This document shows, in pieces, positions 19,853 through 30,672 of a stretch of 64,000 nt of DNA (its first letter is position 1; each line of letters starts with the position of its first letter). The notes beneath the pieces were generated by a model that was not told the origin of the DNA, made no database searches, and worked only from the letters and a program-made list of their open reading frames with translations. The position numbers and the translations under genes are program-made. This DNA comes from Photobacterium malacitanum (GTDB taxonomy: Bacteria > Pseudomonadota > Gammaproteobacteria > Enterobacterales > Vibrionaceae). The stretch is from NCBI RefSeq assembly GCF_900185615.1, contig NZ_FYAK01000003.1, positions 310,001 to 374,000 of the forward strand, in the 5' to 3' direction.

Positions 19853-20434
19853 TTACAAAACGGCAATCTGTTCATTGGCGAGCATTTCTCGCAGCGCAAT
19901 AAGTGGTAAGCCAACGAGTGTATTAGGATCTCGTCCTTCTAACCTATCAAATAAGGCAATGCCTAAGCCTTCACTTTTAAAACTACCCGCACAATAAAGA
20001 GGCTGCTCTTTAGAGACATAATGCGCAATTTCATTTTCAGTTAGGGTTCGAAAATGGACATGAAACAGTTCACAAACAACTTGAGTTGTTTCTGTGCGAG
20101 CATTATATAAGCAAAGCCCGGTATAAAAAGTAACCACCTTGCCGCTAGCTGCACGTAACTGCGCACAGGCATTGGCTTCTGTATGAGGTTTACCTAAAAT
20201 CTTATCATCAATGACACAGACTTGGTCTGAACCTATAATAAGGTGATTAGGGTAATCTGATGCGCAAGCCTGTGCTTTCGCTTGTGCTAAGCGCTTCACT
20301 AGCGCAGAGGCTGACTCATTTTTTAATATCGCTTCATCTACATTTGGATTCGCCGTCGTAAAAGGTAGCTGGAGCTTTTCTAGTAAGCTTTTACGAAATG
20401 GAGAGGTAGATGCAAGAACAAGTGACTGGTTCAT
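19853..20434 (-). CDS. yceF: Maf-like 7-methyl-GTP pyrophosphatase
   Basis: Nucleotide pyrophosphatase of the Maf fold; E. coli YceF hydrolyses m7GTP, proposed as house-cleaning of modified nucleotides. The 193-residue product (E. coli: 194) starts with [17 protein letters not shown], the Maf N-terminal motif, and has IIGSDQVC near residue 67, [10 protein letters not shown] near residue 97 and the C-terminal [17 protein letters not shown]. The close match over the latter block, and the yceF-yceD-rpmF location, separate it from the paralogue YhdE. Confidence 0.95.
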   Translation of the reverse strand: MNQSLVLASTSPFRKSLLEKLQLPFTTANPNVDEAILKNESASALVKRLAQAKAQACASDYPNHLIIGSDQVCVIDDKILGKPHTEANACAQLRAASGKVVTFYTGLCLYNARTETTQVVCELFHVHFRTLTENEIAHYVSKEQPLYCAGSFKSEGLGIALFDRLEGRDPNTLVGLPLIALREMLANEQIAVL

Positions 20435-20815
20435 AGGCTATTTCTTTAATTAAAATGAATAACTGGTTATGAGTGTAACCATCACCGAGCGGCATTGCTA
20501 GTGAGCATAGTTTTGTGATTGTTTGAGTTTCGGTGCAGACAGACGATGTCATCGTTACAGCACAATGGTATTATAAGCGCCAATCATTGATATTAATTTA
20601 AATAGACCCATTATTGGCTATCATTTAAACGATGATTAAGTGATCTCCTGTTATTTTATCAGCAATCATCAAGTGATTGAGTGACGGAGAAATAAAAACT
20701 TTTTAATGAGGAAGGGGAATGAATTTTCATGGCAGCATGAGAATTACTCAAAAGCCGTTAATTCAGGCACATTTCCTTTGACTCAACCAGACTATAAGGC
20801 TAATATTCGCGCCCT
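20435..20815. other. 381-nt gap between divergent yceF and yceD
   Basis: Promoter region for both directions. A short inverted repeat ACGATG-T-CATCGT lies at 20543-20555, and TATTATAAG near 20569 could serve as a -10 for yceD. A purine-rich stretch, GAGGAAGGGGAATG, near 20708 looks like a ribosome site, but the frame it opens ends within a few codons. No gene or known RNA was recognised. Confidence 0.4.
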
Positions 20816-21334
20816 ATGCAAAAGGTAAAATTGCCGCTAAAGGTAGATCCAGTACGCACTGCACAGAAAAGACTCGACTATGATGGCATCATCAAAGCGG
20901 ATCTTCTGTCTCGTTTAGCTGGTTCAACCCAGAGCGTAATAAGTGATGCAAACGTCAACTTGTCTTTTGACCTTGACCAACGTCGTATTCCTGTCATGCG
21001 CGGAAACGCGAGTATAGATGTGATGTTGACCTGTCAGAGATGTCAGGAAGAATTTCCACACACAATTAGTGTTGAATTCTGTTATAGTCCGGTTCGTGAT
21101 GAAGAGGCTATAGACAAGTTACCGGAAGCCTATGAGCCGACAATTGTCGACGAAAATGGTGATATTAATCTAATTGAAATCATCGAAGATGAATTGATGT
21201 TAGAGTTACCACAAGTTGCAAGACATGATGATGACGATTGTAAGATCGGCACCCATAACTTGTCTTTTGGTGATATTCCCGTTGCTGATGAGCGTCCGAA
21301 TCCGTTTGCAGTATTGAAAAATCTTAAAAGTTAA
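20816..21334 (+). CDS. yceD: YceD (DUF177) protein linked to 23S rRNA accumulation
   Basis: Member of the DUF177 family, whose E. coli and plant members affect 23S rRNA processing or accumulation. The 172-residue product (E. coli: 173) starts [20 protein letters not shown], nearly identical to E. coli, and has a CQRC pair near residue 70 and an acidic half. It is cotranscribed with rpmF 20 nt downstream, a nearly universal arrangement in gammaproteobacteria. Confidence 0.94.
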   Translation: MQKVKLPLKVDPVRTAQKRLDYDGIIKADLLSRLAGSTQSVISDANVNLSFDLDQRRIPVMRGNASIDVMLTCQRCQEEFPHTISVEFCYSPVRDEEAIDKLPEAYEPTIVDENGDINLIEIIEDELMLELPQVARHDDDDCKIGTHNLSFGDIPVADERPNPFAVLKNLKS

Positions 21335-21354
21335 ATTTAACAGGAGTAGGGTTA

Positions 21355-21525
21355 ATGGCCGTACAAAAGAGCAAAAAATCACGTGCAGCACGTGGTATGC
21401 GTCGTTCACATGATGCACTAACTACAGCAGCAGTATCTGTAGATTCAGCATCAGGTGAAACTCACCTACGTCACCACGTGACAGCTGACGGTTTCTACCG
21501 TGGCCGTAAGGTTATCAACAAGTAA
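21355..21525 (+). CDS. rpmF: 50S ribosomal protein bL32
   Basis: Structural protein of the large ribosomal subunit. The 56-residue product starts [20 protein letters not shown] and ends YRGRKVINK, close to E. coli L32 (57 residues) throughout. No zinc cysteines are present, as in the C-minus form of other gammaproteobacteria. A strong AGGAG site lies 9 nt before the ATG. Between yceD and plsX, as expected. Confidence 0.98.
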   Translation: MAVQKSKKSRAARGMRRSHDALTTAAVSVDSASGETHLRHHVTADGFYRGRKVINK

Positions 21526-21537
21526 GGTTGAACCTTG

Positions 21538-22560
21538 ATGGGTCTTACCGTTGCACTTGATGCAATGGGCGGGGATTTCGGTCCTCAAGTAACAGTGCCT
21601 GCCGCCGTGCAGGCACTGTTGCATTCGCCTGAGCTCAAACTCATTCTTTTTGGTGATATAAGTGCTATCACTGCTCAACTTACTCTCCTAAATAAGCTCA
21701 ATCATCCTCGGCTATCAATCGTCCATTGCGATAACGTTATAGCCAACGAAACACGCCCGTCTCAAGCATTACGTCATAGCAAAGGTTCTTCGATGCGAAT
21801 GGCACTAGATGCCGTTGCTGCTGGTGAGGCAGATGCCTGTGTCAGCGCGGGTAATACTGGCGCGTTAATGGCTTTATCTCGCTATGTGCTGAAACAACTT
21901 CCTGGTGTTGAACGTCCTGCTTTAATTTCAGAGATCCCTAATCGTCAGGCTAACCATACTTGGTTATTAGATTTGGGCGCCAATGTATCGTGCGATGCTG
22001 ATACTTTGTTTCAATTTGCCGTCATGGGGTCGGTGGTTGCTGAACAAACATTAGGTACCGCTCCTCGAGTCGCATTACTTAATATTGGTGAAGAATCGAT
22101 TAAAGGTAACGATCTGGTTAAGCGCTGTGCTGAAATGTTGAGTCAATCTGCTGATATTAATTACATTGGTTATATTGAAGGTCACCAATTGTATTCAGAT
22201 AAAGCTGATGTGATTGTATGTGACGGTTTTGTCGGTAATGTAAGTTTAAAAACCAGTGAAGGGGTAGCTAACCTATTCATTGATTGTATTAAGCGTAATA
22301 TTGGTCGCAATCCATTTAAGCGATTGATCGCTAAATGGCTGTTTCGTGAACTATTTAATAGTTTACAACAATTGAACCCCGACCAGTATAATGGCGCAAG
22401 TCTGTTAGGATTACGCGGTATAGTAGTGAAAAGCCACGGAAGTGCTGACACCACAGCTTTGGAGAATGCCATAAGCCAAGCGGTTTATGAGATTAAACGC
22501 CAAATACCGATGAAAATCAGTGACCGTCTGGAAGAGGTCTTACTAGAGAGGCATTATTAG
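21538..22560 (+). CDS. plsX: Acyl-ACP:phosphate acyltransferase PlsX
   Basis: Makes acyl-phosphate from acyl-ACP for phospholipid synthesis; a peripheral membrane enzyme. The 340-residue product has the N-terminal [23 protein letters not shown] near residue 100, and [16 protein letters not shown] near residue 280. The ATG at 21538 is preferred; an in-frame TTG immediately before it is also possible and changes the product by one residue. It is 12 nt after rpmF and 5 nt before fabH, in the rpmF-plsX-fab operon. Confidence 0.96.
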   Translation: MGLTVALDAMGGDFGPQVTVPAAVQALLHSPELKLILFGDISAITAQLTLLNKLNHPRLSIVHCDNVIANETRPSQALRHSKGSSMRMALDAVAAGEADACVSAGNTGALMALSRYVLKQLPGVERPALISEIPNRQANHTWLLDLGANVSCDADTLFQFAVMGSVVAEQTLGTAPRVALLNIGEESIKGNDLVKRCAEMLSQSADINYIGYIEGHQLYSDKADVIVCDGFVGNVSLKTSEGVANLFIDCIKRNIGRNPFKRLIAKWLFRELFNSLQQLNPDQYNGASLLGLRGIVVKSHGSADTTALENAISQAVYEIKRQIPMKISDRLEEVLLERHY

Positions 22561-22565
22561 TCTTC

Positions 22566-23522
22566 ATGTATAGCAAAATTCTAGGAACTGGCAGCTACCT
22601 GCCACAACAAGTACGCTCAAATGCGGACTTAGAAAAAATGGTAGAAACAAGTGATGAGTGGATCGTTGCGCGTACAGGTATTCGTGAACGTCGTATTGCA
22701 TCTAAAGATGAAACCGTTGCCGTTATGGGTTACCAAGCATCATTAAATGCAATAGAGATGGCGGGTATCAATAAAGAAGATATCGATCTGATTATTGTTG
22801 CGACTTCTAGCGCCAGTCATTCATTTCCCTCTGCTGCTTGCCAAGTGCAAGGAATGTTAGACATAAAAGGCTGTCCGGCATTTGATTTATCAGCGGCGTG
22901 TACTGGCTTTGTATATGCATTAAGTGTTGCTGATCAGCATATTAAAACAGGTATGGCGAAAAACGTACTTGTGATTGGTTCTGATGCGTTGTCTCATTGT
23001 TGTGATCCACAAGATCGTTCAACAGTGATCCTATTTGGTGATGCCGCTGGTGCGGTTGTTATTGGTGCCAGTGAAGAACCTGGGATCATTTCAACACATC
23101 TGTATGCTGATGGTCATTTTGGTGGTTTATTAAGTCTTGCTGTGCCAGAACACGGTAAAGATTTTGACGCGAATACGTGGCTTTACATGGCAGGTAATGA
23201 AGTGTTTAAAGTGGCGGTAACCCAGTTATCGAACTTAGTAAAAAGCACCCTTGCTGAAAATAATATGGATAAATCTGAGCTTGATTGGTTAGTGCCCCAC
23301 CAAGCTAATATGCGTATTATTTCAGCAACAGCGAAAAAGCTATCAATGTCGATGGATCAAGTGGTTGTGACGCTTGATCGTCATGGCAACACTTCTGCGG
23401 CAACGGTACCGACTGCGTTAGATGAAGCAGTTCGTGATGGCCGTATTCAACGTGGTCAAACGCTATTATTAGAAGCGTTTGGTGGCGGTTTCACTTGGGG
23501 CTCAGCACTGGTGAAATTTTAA
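22566..23522 (+). CDS. fabH: Beta-ketoacyl-ACP synthase III
   Basis: Starts fatty-acid chains by condensing acetyl-CoA with malonyl-ACP. The 318-residue product has the active-site cysteine in [13 protein letters not shown] near residue 113, the histidine in VPHQANMRI near residue 245 and the asparagine in GNTSAATVP near residue 275, completing the Cys-His-Asn triad. Length matches E. coli FabH (317). It starts 5 nt after plsX. Confidence 0.97.
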   Translation: MYSKILGTGSYLPQQVRSNADLEKMVETSDEWIVARTGIRERRIASKDETVAVMGYQASLNAIEMAGINKEDIDLIIVATSSASHSFPSAACQVQGMLDIKGCPAFDLSAACTGFVYALSVADQHIKTGMAKNVLVIGSDALSHCCDPQDRSTVILFGDAAGAVVIGASEEPGIISTHLYADGHFGGLLSLAVPEHGKDFDANTWLYMAGNEVFKVAVTQLSNLVKSTLAENNMDKSELDWLVPHQANMRIISATAKKLSMSMDQVVVTLDRHGNTSAATVPTALDEAVRDGRIQRGQTLLLEAFGGGFTWGSALVKF

Positions 23523-23657
23523 ACTAAACTCGAATGGGTTTAGTTGGCGTCGCTAAAAGAATTTTGCGATAAGGCAGAAGGTTGAATATAGTAAACGCTG
23601 TCTTATTAGCTATTAATTTTACTGAACGATCAGTATATAAAGAATAAGGATTCTCAA

Positions 23658-24587
23658 ATGTCTAAGTTCGCGATTGTTTTCCCTGGACAGGGTTCTCAAA
23701 CTGTTGGCATGCTTGCTGATTTAGCAGAGCAATTTGATGTGGTTAAGCAGACGTTTGCTGAAGCCTCTGATGCGTTAGGTTACGACTTATGGGCATTAGT
23801 ACAAAATGGCCCAGCTGAAGATTTAAACCAAACCCAACGCACACAACCGGCATTATTAACGGCGTCTGTGGCAATTTGGCGTGTATGGCAACAACAGGGC
23901 GGTGAACAGCCTGCTGTTTTAGCGGGACACAGCTTAGGTGAGTACTCTGCACTAGTATGTGCTGGTGTGATTGATTTCCAAGCTGCAGTTAAGCTAGTTG
24001 AATTACGCGGTAAGCTAATGCAAGAAGCAGTGCCTGCTGGCGTGGGCGCTATGTCAGCGATCATTGGTCTTGATAACGATGCGATTGCAGCAGCATGTGC
24101 GCAAGCGGCTGAAGATCAAGTATGTTCACCAGTTAACTTTAACTCGCCTGGTCAAGTTGTGATTGCGGGTAATAAAGAAGCGGTAGAGCGTGCTAACGTA
24201 TTATGTAAAGAAGCCGGTGCTAAGCGTGCATTACCATTGCCAGTATCAGTCCCTTCACATTGTGCATTAATGAAGCCTGCAGCTGATAAATTAGCGATTG
24301 CATTAGAAGGTTTAGCCTTTAATGCGCCGACAATTCCGGTGATTAATAATGCCGATGTCGCGACTGAAATCGATCCTGTTGCGATTAAATTGGCATTGGT
24401 TAAACAGCTATATAGCCCAGTACGCTGGACTGAGTCTGTAGAGCGTATGGCGTCTGAAGGCATTGAAGAGTTGCTAGAAATGGGACCGGGTAAAGTATTA
24501 ACTGGCCTAACTAAACGTATTGATCGTGCACTTGGCGGCGCAGCGGTAAATGATGTTGCATCATTAACTGCGGCACTTGCGAAGTAA
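23658..24587 (+). CDS. fabD: Malonyl-CoA:ACP transacylase
   Basis: Transfers malonyl from CoA to the acyl carrier protein. The 309-residue product (same length as E. coli) has FPGQGSQ near the start, the nucleophile serine in GHSLGEYSAL near residue 92 and the catalytic histidine in VPSHCALM near residue 201. The 135-nt gap after fabH has room for an internal promoter. AAGGA precedes the ATG by 9 nt. Confidence 0.97.
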   Translation: MSKFAIVFPGQGSQTVGMLADLAEQFDVVKQTFAEASDALGYDLWALVQNGPAEDLNQTQRTQPALLTASVAIWRVWQQQGGEQPAVLAGHSLGEYSALVCAGVIDFQAAVKLVELRGKLMQEAVPAGVGAMSAIIGLDNDAIAAACAQAAEDQVCSPVNFNSPGQVVIAGNKEAVERANVLCKEAGAKRALPLPVSVPSHCALMKPAADKLAIALEGLAFNAPTIPVINNADVATEIDPVAIKLALVKQLYSPVRWTESVERMASEGIEELLEMGPGKVLTGLTKRIDRALGGAAVNDVASLTAALAK

Positions 24588-24610
24588 TTAAGCTTTAAAG
24601 AGGATTTACA

Positions 24611-25345
24611 ATGAGCCTGGAAGGTAAAATTGCACTAGTTACAGGTGCGAGTCGCGGTATTGGTCGCGCAATTGCTGACATTTTAGTTGAGCGCGGCGCA
24701 ACTGTTATTGGTACTGCAACATCAGAGAGCGGTGCTGACGCTATTAGTGCGTATCTTGGCGATCACGGTAAAGGTTTTGCGTTAAACGTAACTTCACCAG
24801 AGTCAATTGAGACAACATTAAAGCAAATTAAAGAACAATATGGCGATATTGACATTCTTGTGAATAACGCTGGTATTACACGTGATAATCTACTAATGCG
24901 TATGAAAGATGACGAATGGCAAGATATCATGGATACCAACCTAACGTCAGTTTTCCGCCTGTCTAAAGCGGTACTGCGTGCTATGATGAAAAAGCGTAAC
25001 GGTCGTATCATTAGCATTGGTTCTGTTGTTGGCACAATGGGTAATGCAGGTCAAACTAATTACGCTGCAGCAAAAGCTGGCCTATTAGGTTTTACCAAAT
25101 CAATGGCGCGTGAAGTTGCTTCTCGTGGCATCACTGTTAACGCTGTTGCGCCTGGTTTCATTGAAACTGATATGACAAAAGCGTTAAATGATGATCAACG
25201 CGCAGCAACGTTAGCAAATGTTCCTGCTGGTCGTTTAGGCGACCCGCGTGAAATTGCAGCAGCTGTTGCTTTTTTAGCCTCTGATGACGCTGCTTATATA
25301 ACAGGCGAAACATTGCACGTTAACGGCGGCATGTATATGATTTAA
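24611..25345 (+). CDS. fabG: 3-oxoacyl-ACP reductase
   Basis: NADPH-dependent short-chain dehydrogenase reducing 3-oxoacyl-ACP. The 244-residue product (same as E. coli) has the cofactor glycine motif [10 protein letters not shown] at about 12, NNAG near residue 86, and the Ser-Tyr-Lys catalytic set in ISIGSVVG and NYAAAKAG around residues 138-155. It lies 23 nt after fabD in the fab cluster. Confidence 0.97.
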   Translation: MSLEGKIALVTGASRGIGRAIADILVERGATVIGTATSESGADAISAYLGDHGKGFALNVTSPESIETTLKQIKEQYGDIDILVNNAGITRDNLLMRMKDDEWQDIMDTNLTSVFRLSKAVLRAMMKKRNGRIISIGSVVGTMGNAGQTNYAAAKAGLLGFTKSMAREVASRGITVNAVAPGFIETDMTKALNDDQRAATLANVPAGRLGDPREIAAAVAFLASDDAAYITGETLHVNGGMYMI

Positions 25346-25503
25346 GCAATTTCTTTGCAATACTTCATGATTCAAGTCAAATTGAACTATTTTTCTGGTT
25401 AAATCGTGGTTTGACCAGCATTATGAGTGTTGCAACTTTTGCTGTAATGAATAAACTACAACAAATCGCATTAGCGAATTCTTGTTAAAGGAAATATATT
25501 AGT

Positions 25504-25737
25504 ATGAGCAACATCGAAGAACGCGTAAAAAAAATCATCGTTGAGCAACTAGGCGTAGACGAAGCAGAAGTTAAGAACGAAGCATCTTTCGTTGACGATC
25601 TAGGTGCTGATTCACTAGATACAGTTGAACTAGTAATGGCTCTTGAAGAAGAATTCGATACAGAAATCCCTGACGAAGAAGCTGAAAAAATTACTACTGT
25701 TCAAGCTGCAATCGACTACGTAAACAGCGCACAGTAA
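25504..25737 (+). CDS. acpP: Acyl carrier protein
   Basis: Carries growing acyl chains on a 4'-phosphopantetheine arm. The 77-residue acidic product has the modified serine in [18 protein letters not shown] (Ser-37 counting Met). Spacing of 158 nt from fabG and a strong terminator behind it fit the separate, very high expression known for acpP; codon use is notably biased, as in highly expressed genes. Confidence 0.98.
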
Positions 25738-25756
25738 TATAAAAAATGAATATCTC

Positions 25757-25787
25757 CAGGCGGTCATTATGACCGCCTGTTTTTTTT
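25757..25787 (+). terminator. Intrinsic terminator between acpP and fabF
   Basis: CAGGCGGTCA (25757-25766) pairs with TGACCGCCTG (25770-25779), 3-nt loop, with eight T after. Located 20 nt past the acpP stop and 40 nt before the fabF start, it should keep most acpP transcription out of fabF. Confidence 0.93.
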
Positions 25788-25826
25788 CAGTTCCCGTTTT
25801 ATCCTCAATTCCCGGAGAAATTAATC

Positions 25827-27065
25827 GTGTCTAAGCGTCGTGTAGTTGTAACTGGCATGGGTATGCTTACCCCGGTTGGTAATTCTGTTGAATCTTCTTG
25901 GAAAGCTTTACAGTCTGGCACTAGTGGTATCAGTACCATCCAACATTTTGATGCAAGCGCATTTGCTACTCAATTTGCCGGAATGATCAAAGACTTCAAT
26001 TGTGAAGATTACATGTCTAAGAAAGATGCACGCAAAATGGATTTATTTATCCAATATGGCGTTGCAGCTGGCGTACAAGCGTTCAAAGATTCTGGTATTG
26101 AAGTTACAGAAGAAAATGCACCACGTATTGGTGTTGCTATCGGTTCTGGTATTGGTGGTTTAGGTTTAATTGAAGCTGGCCATCAAACTTTGATGGACAA
26201 AGGACCACGTAAAATCAGTCCGTTCTTTGTTCCATCAACAATTGTTAATATGATCGCAGGCCACATGTCTATCATGTATGGTCTACGTGGTCCAAATATC
26301 GCTATCTCTACAGCGTGTACGACAGGTCTTCATAACATTGGCCATGCTGCACGTATGATTGCATACGGCGATGCTGACGCTATGCTAGCAGGTGGTGCAG
26401 AAAAAGCATCAACTGAACTAGGCATGGGTGGCTTTGCTGCTGCTAAAGCGTTATCGACACGCAACGATGATCCTCAAGCGGCTTCTCGTCCATGGGACAA
26501 AGATCGCGATGGTTTCGTGTTAGGTGATGGCGCAGGTGTGATCGTACTAGAAGAGTACGAACATGCAAAAGCACGTGGTGCGAAAATCTATGCAGAGTTA
26601 GTTGGCTTTGGTATGAGTGGCGACGCTTACCACATGACTTCACCAAGTGCTGATGGCTCAGGCGGCGCATTAGCAATGGAAGCATGTATTCGTGATGCTG
26701 GCATTAACGCTGACCAAATTGGTTACATTAACGCACACGGTACTTCAACGCCTGCAGGTGATGTGGCTGAAACATTAGGCATCAAGCGCGCGATGGGTAG
26801 TGCAGTTGATAACGTCATGGTGTCATCAACTAAGTCAATGACTGGTCACTTATTAGGTGCTGCTGGTTCAGTTGAATCAATCATTACGATTCTAAGCTTG
26901 GTTGATCAAGTGGTACCACCAACAATTAACTTGGATAACCCAGGTGAAGGTTGTGATCTTGATTATGTTCCAGGTGAAGCGCGTCAAGCGAACCTAGAAT
27001 ACGCATTATGTAACTCATTTGGTTTTGGCGGCACTAACGGTTCGTTATTGTTTAAGAAGATCTAA
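25827..27065 (+). CDS. fabF: Beta-ketoacyl-ACP synthase II
   Basis: Elongating condensing enzyme, also important for cold adjustment of unsaturated fatty acids in E. coli. The 412-residue product has the nucleophile cysteine in [13 protein letters not shown] near residue 163 and histidines in [11 protein letters not shown] near residue 303 and [12 protein letters not shown] near residue 340. It starts at GTG, with GGAG about 10 nt before. It follows the acpP terminator, so readthrough or a promoter in the 40-nt gap must supply it. Confidence 0.97.
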   Translation: MSKRRVVVTGMGMLTPVGNSVESSWKALQSGTSGISTIQHFDASAFATQFAGMIKDFNCEDYMSKKDARKMDLFIQYGVAAGVQAFKDSGIEVTEENAPRIGVAIGSGIGGLGLIEAGHQTLMDKGPRKISPFFVPSTIVNMIAGHMSIMYGLRGPNIAISTACTTGLHNIGHAARMIAYGDADAMLAGGAEKASTELGMGGFAAAKALSTRNDDPQAASRPWDKDRDGFVLGDGAGVIVLEEYEHAKARGAKIYAELVGFGMSGDAYHMTSPSADGSGGALAMEACIRDAGINADQIGYINAHGTSTPAGDVAETLGIKRAMGSAVDNVMVSSTKSMTGHLLGAAGSVESIITILSLVDQVVPPTINLDNPGEGCDLDYVPGEARQANLEYALCNSFGFGGTNGSLLFKKI

Positions 27066-27117
27066 TTTGATTGTTGCCTATTGAGCAATAATCGTCATAA
27101 CCTGATATGATTAGATG

Positions 27118-27148
27118 GCCTGATATTTCGATATCGGGCTATTTTTTT
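27118..27148 (+). terminator. Intrinsic terminator after fabF
   Basis: GCCTGATAT (27118-27126) pairs with ATATCGGGC (27131-27139, one G-U), UUCG loop, followed by a run of seven T. It lies 22 nt before the pabC start. Confidence 0.88.
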
Positions 27149-27169
27149 AGCTGTGAAAAAGGATCTCCC

Positions 27170-27979
27170 ATGGCGTTAGTCAATGGTTATGAGCAACAGG
27201 CCCTTGCTATTACAGATCGAGCAACCCAATACGGTGATGGTTGCTTTACAACGATGCTGGTTGAGCAGCAATGTGTTCAGTTGTGGTCATTGCATTTAGC
27301 CCGCTTAGCGCTGAGTTTACAGCGACTGGCGATTGCAGCACCGAACTGGCAACAGATACATAGTCAGGTTGCGGCATTAGCCTTGAAATATCCAGATAAA
27401 GGCGGTATTAAAATACTCATCAGTCGCGGCAGTGGTGGTCGAGGCTATAATCCGTTTGGCTGTGATGACACTCAAGTGGTGATTACTGATTTTGAATGGC
27501 CATTGCATTATCAGCAATGGCAGCAACAAGGGATTACATTAGGCGTGTGTCAGCAACGAATGGGAAATAGCCCTATGCTTGCAGGGATGAAACACCTTAA
27601 TCGCCTCGAACAAGTATTATTGAAGCAAGAAGTTGAAACGGCAGGCTGGGTAGATGCGATTGCACTTGATGGCGATGATCGCGTCATTGAGACCACCGTT
27701 GCGAATCTATTTTGGCGTCACGGTAATACTGTATATACTCCAGCCTTACAGCGGGCCGGTGTTGCGGGAGTGATGCGTCAGCAAATACTGAATATGCTTG
27801 ATGAGCTCAATTATGACTATCAAGTGGGGGATTTCGGTATAAATGCTGTGTTGGCCGCCGATGAGGTGTTTATCACCAACTCGCTGATGGCCTTAGTCCC
27901 TGTAAATCAAATACAAACAACACAATATTGTCAACGTACAATGTTTAAAACACTATGGAAGAGGTTACATTCGTGCTAA
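27170..27979 (+). CDS. pabC: 4-amino-4-deoxychorismate lyase
   Basis: PLP enzyme releasing 4-aminobenzoate and pyruvate from aminodeoxychorismate, for folate synthesis. The 269-residue product equals E. coli PabC in length and has the PLP lysine in AGMKHLNRLEQV near residue 143. An upstream ATG at 27107 is rejected: the stretch it adds overlaps the fabF terminator, while the ATG at 27170 has a GGA site 6 nt before it and gives the family start MALVNG. It overlaps mltG by 7 nt. Confidence 0.94.
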   Translation: MALVNGYEQQALAITDRATQYGDGCFTTMLVEQQCVQLWSLHLARLALSLQRLAIAAPNWQQIHSQVAALALKYPDKGGIKILISRGSGGRGYNPFGCDDTQVVITDFEWPLHYQQWQQQGITLGVCQQRMGNSPMLAGMKHLNRLEQVLLKQEVETAGWVDAIALDGDDRVIETTVANLFWRHGNTVYTPALQRAGVAGVMRQQILNMLDELNYDYQVGDFGINAVLAADEVFITNSLMALVPVNQIQTTQYCQRTMFKTLWKRLHSC

Positions 27980-28989
27980 AGAAGTTGATGCAGGTGGTTT
28001 TCATTGTGGGCTTGCTAACAGCAAGTGCGGCGGGCTGGGGCTTTTTTCAACTCCAATCCGCAATTGATAAACCAGTGCAGATCGAACAACAAACGTTTAT
28101 TACCGTGAAATCAGGTACGTCTTTTCGTGGCTTATTAACCCAGTTAAGTGATGAAAAAATCATTACAGAATCGCCATTGTTGCGATGGCTTGGCTATTTA
28201 GAGCCAAGTTTAACCGATATTAAAGCGGGTACTTATGCGATAGAGCCACAACAAACATTGCATGCGGTGTTAACCATGATCACCGAAGGTAAAGAATATC
28301 AATATGCTATTACTCTGGTTGATGGTGAACGTTTTAGCGAATGGCGTCAGTTACTACAAGCAGATCCGCATTTAACCCATACCACTGATGATATGACTCA
28401 GCAGCAAATTAGCCAAGCGGTTGGTATTGATAATGATAAAATTGAAGGCTATTTTCTGCCAAATACTTATCATTTTACTGCTGGCACCAGTGATATTAGT
28501 ATTTTAAAACGTGCACATGCAGCAATGATGAAAGAGTTAGATATTGCTTGGCAGCAGCGCCAAAAAGATCTACCGCTAAAGACCCCTTATCAAGCCTTGA
28601 TCATGGCGTCGATCATTGAAAAAGAAACGGCAGTAGCCAGTGAGCGTGGCTTAGTGGCATCCGTCTTTATGAATCGCTTACGTGCTAATATGCCATTGCA
28701 AACAGATCCGACTGTTATTTATGGTATGGGTGATAAGTATGATGGCAATATCACTAAAAAAGATTTACGCACGCCAACGCCTTATAACACTTACACCATG
28801 CGTGGTTTGCCGCCAACGCCGATAGCAATGCCAAGTAAAGCATCTATCATGGCTGCCGTCGATCCTGATAGCAGTAATTATTATTATTTTGTTGCAGATG
28901 GTAAAGGCGGCCATACATTTTCAACTACGTTAGTCGAGCACAATCGTGCGGTTCGTGCTTACCTTAAAATATTAAGAACACAGAAATGA
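27973..28989 (+). CDS. mltG: Endolytic murein transglycosylase MltG
   Basis: Inner-membrane lytic transglycosylase that cuts nascent peptidoglycan and is thought to terminate glycan strands. The 338-residue product has one N-terminal membrane segment (about 6-25), a LysM-like subdomain, and the YceG catalytic core with [14 protein letters not shown] containing the active glutamate near residue 215, then [12 protein letters not shown] and [10 protein letters not shown]. The GTG at 27973 is preferred over ATG 27955 because GAGG lies 8 nt before it and [10 protein letters not shown] matches E. coli MKKVLLIILL. Translationally coupled to pabC and tmk. Confidence 0.94.
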   Translation: MLKKLMQVVFIVGLLTASAAGWGFFQLQSAIDKPVQIEQQTFITVKSGTSFRGLLTQLSDEKIITESPLLRWLGYLEPSLTDIKAGTYAIEPQQTLHAVLTMITEGKEYQYAITLVDGERFSEWRQLLQADPHLTHTTDDMTQQQISQAVGIDNDKIEGYFLPNTYHFTAGTSDISILKRAHAAMMKELDIAWQQRQKDLPLKTPYQALIMASIIEKETAVASERGLVASVFMNRLRANMPLQTDPTVIYGMGDKYDGNITKKDLRTPTPYNTYTMRGLPPTPIAMPSKASIMAAVDPDSSNYYYFVADGKGGHTFSTTLVEHNRAVRAYLKILRTQK

Positions 28990-29615
28990 TCGGTAAATTT
29001 ATTGTTATAGAAGGCCTTGAAGGGGCGGGTAAAAGTACGGCTATTGCTCAAGTTATTGCGACATTAGCTGAGTACGGTATTGAAAGCCCACAATCAACCC
29101 GTGAACCAGGTGGTACGCCACTGGCAGAACAAATGCGTGCTTTGGTTAAACAAGGCCATCCTGATGAGCCGTTAACGGATATGGCAGAGTTATTACTGCT
29201 GTATGCCGCACGGATTCAATTGGTTGATAACGTTATTAAGCCCGCGCTTGCAGAAGGACGTTGGGTGGTTGGTGATCGTCATGATATGTCGTCGCAGGCT
29301 TATCAAGGTGGTGGTCGTGGTTTTGATCGCGCATTGATGGAGAATCTACGCGATACGGTATTAGGTGATTTTCGCCCTGATTTAACTATCTATATGGATA
29401 TTGATCCGGTGTTAGGCTTACAACGAGCTCGTGGCCGTGGTGAGCTAGATCGTATCGAACAAATGGACATTGCTTTTTTTGAGCGTGCCCGTGAGCGATT
29501 TTTAGCGTTATGCACCAATCAGCCCAATGTGATTATCATTGATGCTAGCCAAACGTTAGAACAAGTGACTGCTGATTTAACCCAAGCATTACAGACTTGG
29601 TTGGAGCAACAATAA
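28986..29615 (+). CDS. tmk: Thymidylate kinase
   Basis: Phosphorylates dTMP to dTDP. The 209-residue product has the P-loop [10 protein letters not shown] near residue 8, the thymidylate-binding [11 protein letters not shown], and [17 protein letters not shown] with the DRH(Y) motif and a lid-region arginine set near residue 150 ([12 protein letters not shown]). ATGA overlap with mltG and 2-nt separation from holB show one operon, with conserved order. Confidence 0.97.
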   Translation: MIGKFIVIEGLEGAGKSTAIAQVIATLAEYGIESPQSTREPGGTPLAEQMRALVKQGHPDEPLTDMAELLLLYAARIQLVDNVIKPALAEGRWVVGDRHDMSSQAYQGGGRGFDRALMENLRDTVLGDFRPDLTIYMDIDPVLGLQRARGRGELDRIEQMDIAFFERARERFLALCTNQPNVIIIDASQTLEQVTADLTQALQTWLEQQ

Positions 29616-29617
29616 TA

Positions 29618-30580
29618 ATGATTTATCCATGGCAACAAACTTTGTGGCACAACTGGCAGCAGTTGCTTGAGCAACGACGTTTACACCATGCTATTTTGTT
29701 ATTAGCGGCAAAGGGCAGTGGGCGCGGCGTATTAGCACGACAATTATCCAAAACCGTACTCTGCCAAAATTCAGACAGTGAAGCTTGTGATGTTTGCCAT
29801 AGCTGTAAATTGTTTGAAGCAGAAAGTCATCCCGACTTTCATGTTATTAAGCCTGAGCAAGATGGTAAACAAATTGGTGTTGATGCGGTTCGACAATCTA
29901 ACCGTTGGGCAACGGAAACTTCACAGCTCAATGGACAACGGGTGATTTTAATTGAACATGCAGATGCATTAGGTGAAGCTGGTGCTAACGCAATATTAAA
30001 AACCCTTGAAGAACCGCCAGCAGGATGTCAATTTATTCTTACCGCGCAAAGCCTTGATCGGTTATTACCGACCATTGTCAGCCGCTGTAATAAATGGCGT
30101 TTAAATCCACCCGATGAAAAAAATGTCAAAAGCTGGGTTGAAAGTCAGCTGCATCAGTCTATTTTATTAGAAAGTGTGCGACTCAATAATGGTGCGCCAT
30201 TAGCAACCTTAGCTTTTATCGAAAGTGGCTTAGACATTCGCTATGGTCACTTGGTCAGAGCGTTTACTGAGTTTGTGCAGCCGCCACATATTGGTATTTA
30301 TGACGTGGCAGCAATGTGCAGTGCTGATGGTATTGTTACCCTGCAATTGTTGAGTTACTTACTCGTAGATAGCTTAAAGTGGCAGCAAGGGGCAACTCAG
30401 TATCTTGTTCATCAAGAGTCATTAGCCGCTGTTGAAGCAATAGCGACCACTATACCAACGGCATTATTATTAGAACAAGTGCGTAATATTAATAACTTAC
30501 ATCGTCAATTAGCCAAGCATACCGGGCTTAATATTGAGTTGTTAGTGGTTGAATGGTTAACCGGATTTATTGGTCAGTAA
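29618..30580 (+). CDS. holB: DNA polymerase III delta' subunit
   Basis: Clamp-loader subunit that helps place the beta clamp on DNA. The 320-residue product (E. coli: 334) has a degenerate P-loop (AAKGSGRGVL), as is normal for delta', the zinc module with CDVCHSC near residue 55, and ANAILKTLEEPPAGCQFIL near residue 125, plus the SRC motif (TIVSRC). The start at 29618 (MIYPWQQTLW) follows the tmk stop by 2 nt. Order tmk-holB-tatD is conserved. Confidence 0.95.
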   Translation: MIYPWQQTLWHNWQQLLEQRRLHHAILLLAAKGSGRGVLARQLSKTVLCQNSDSEACDVCHSCKLFEAESHPDFHVIKPEQDGKQIGVDAVRQSNRWATETSQLNGQRVILIEHADALGEAGANAILKTLEEPPAGCQFILTAQSLDRLLPTIVSRCNKWRLNPPDEKNVKSWVESQLHQSILLESVRLNNGAPLATLAFIESGLDIRYGHLVRAFTEFVQPPHIGIYDVAAMCSADGIVTLQLLSYLLVDSLKWQQGATQYLVHQESLAAVEAIATTIPTALLLEQVRNINNLHRQLAKHTGLNIELLVVEWLTGFIGQ

Positions 30581-30672
30581 CCTTGCTTAGTCGCAATGGG
30601 CAGTGGCCTTTCGATAACCATGTTTACCCGTGTTATAAAATGAAGTAATAGAATAAATAAAGAGGAAAGCCT

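Noticed and set aside
27107..27169. Upstream ATG start for pabC
   Set aside because: The extra stretch lies across the fabF terminator hairpin and adds residues unlike the family; the ATG at 27170 has a proper ribosome site.
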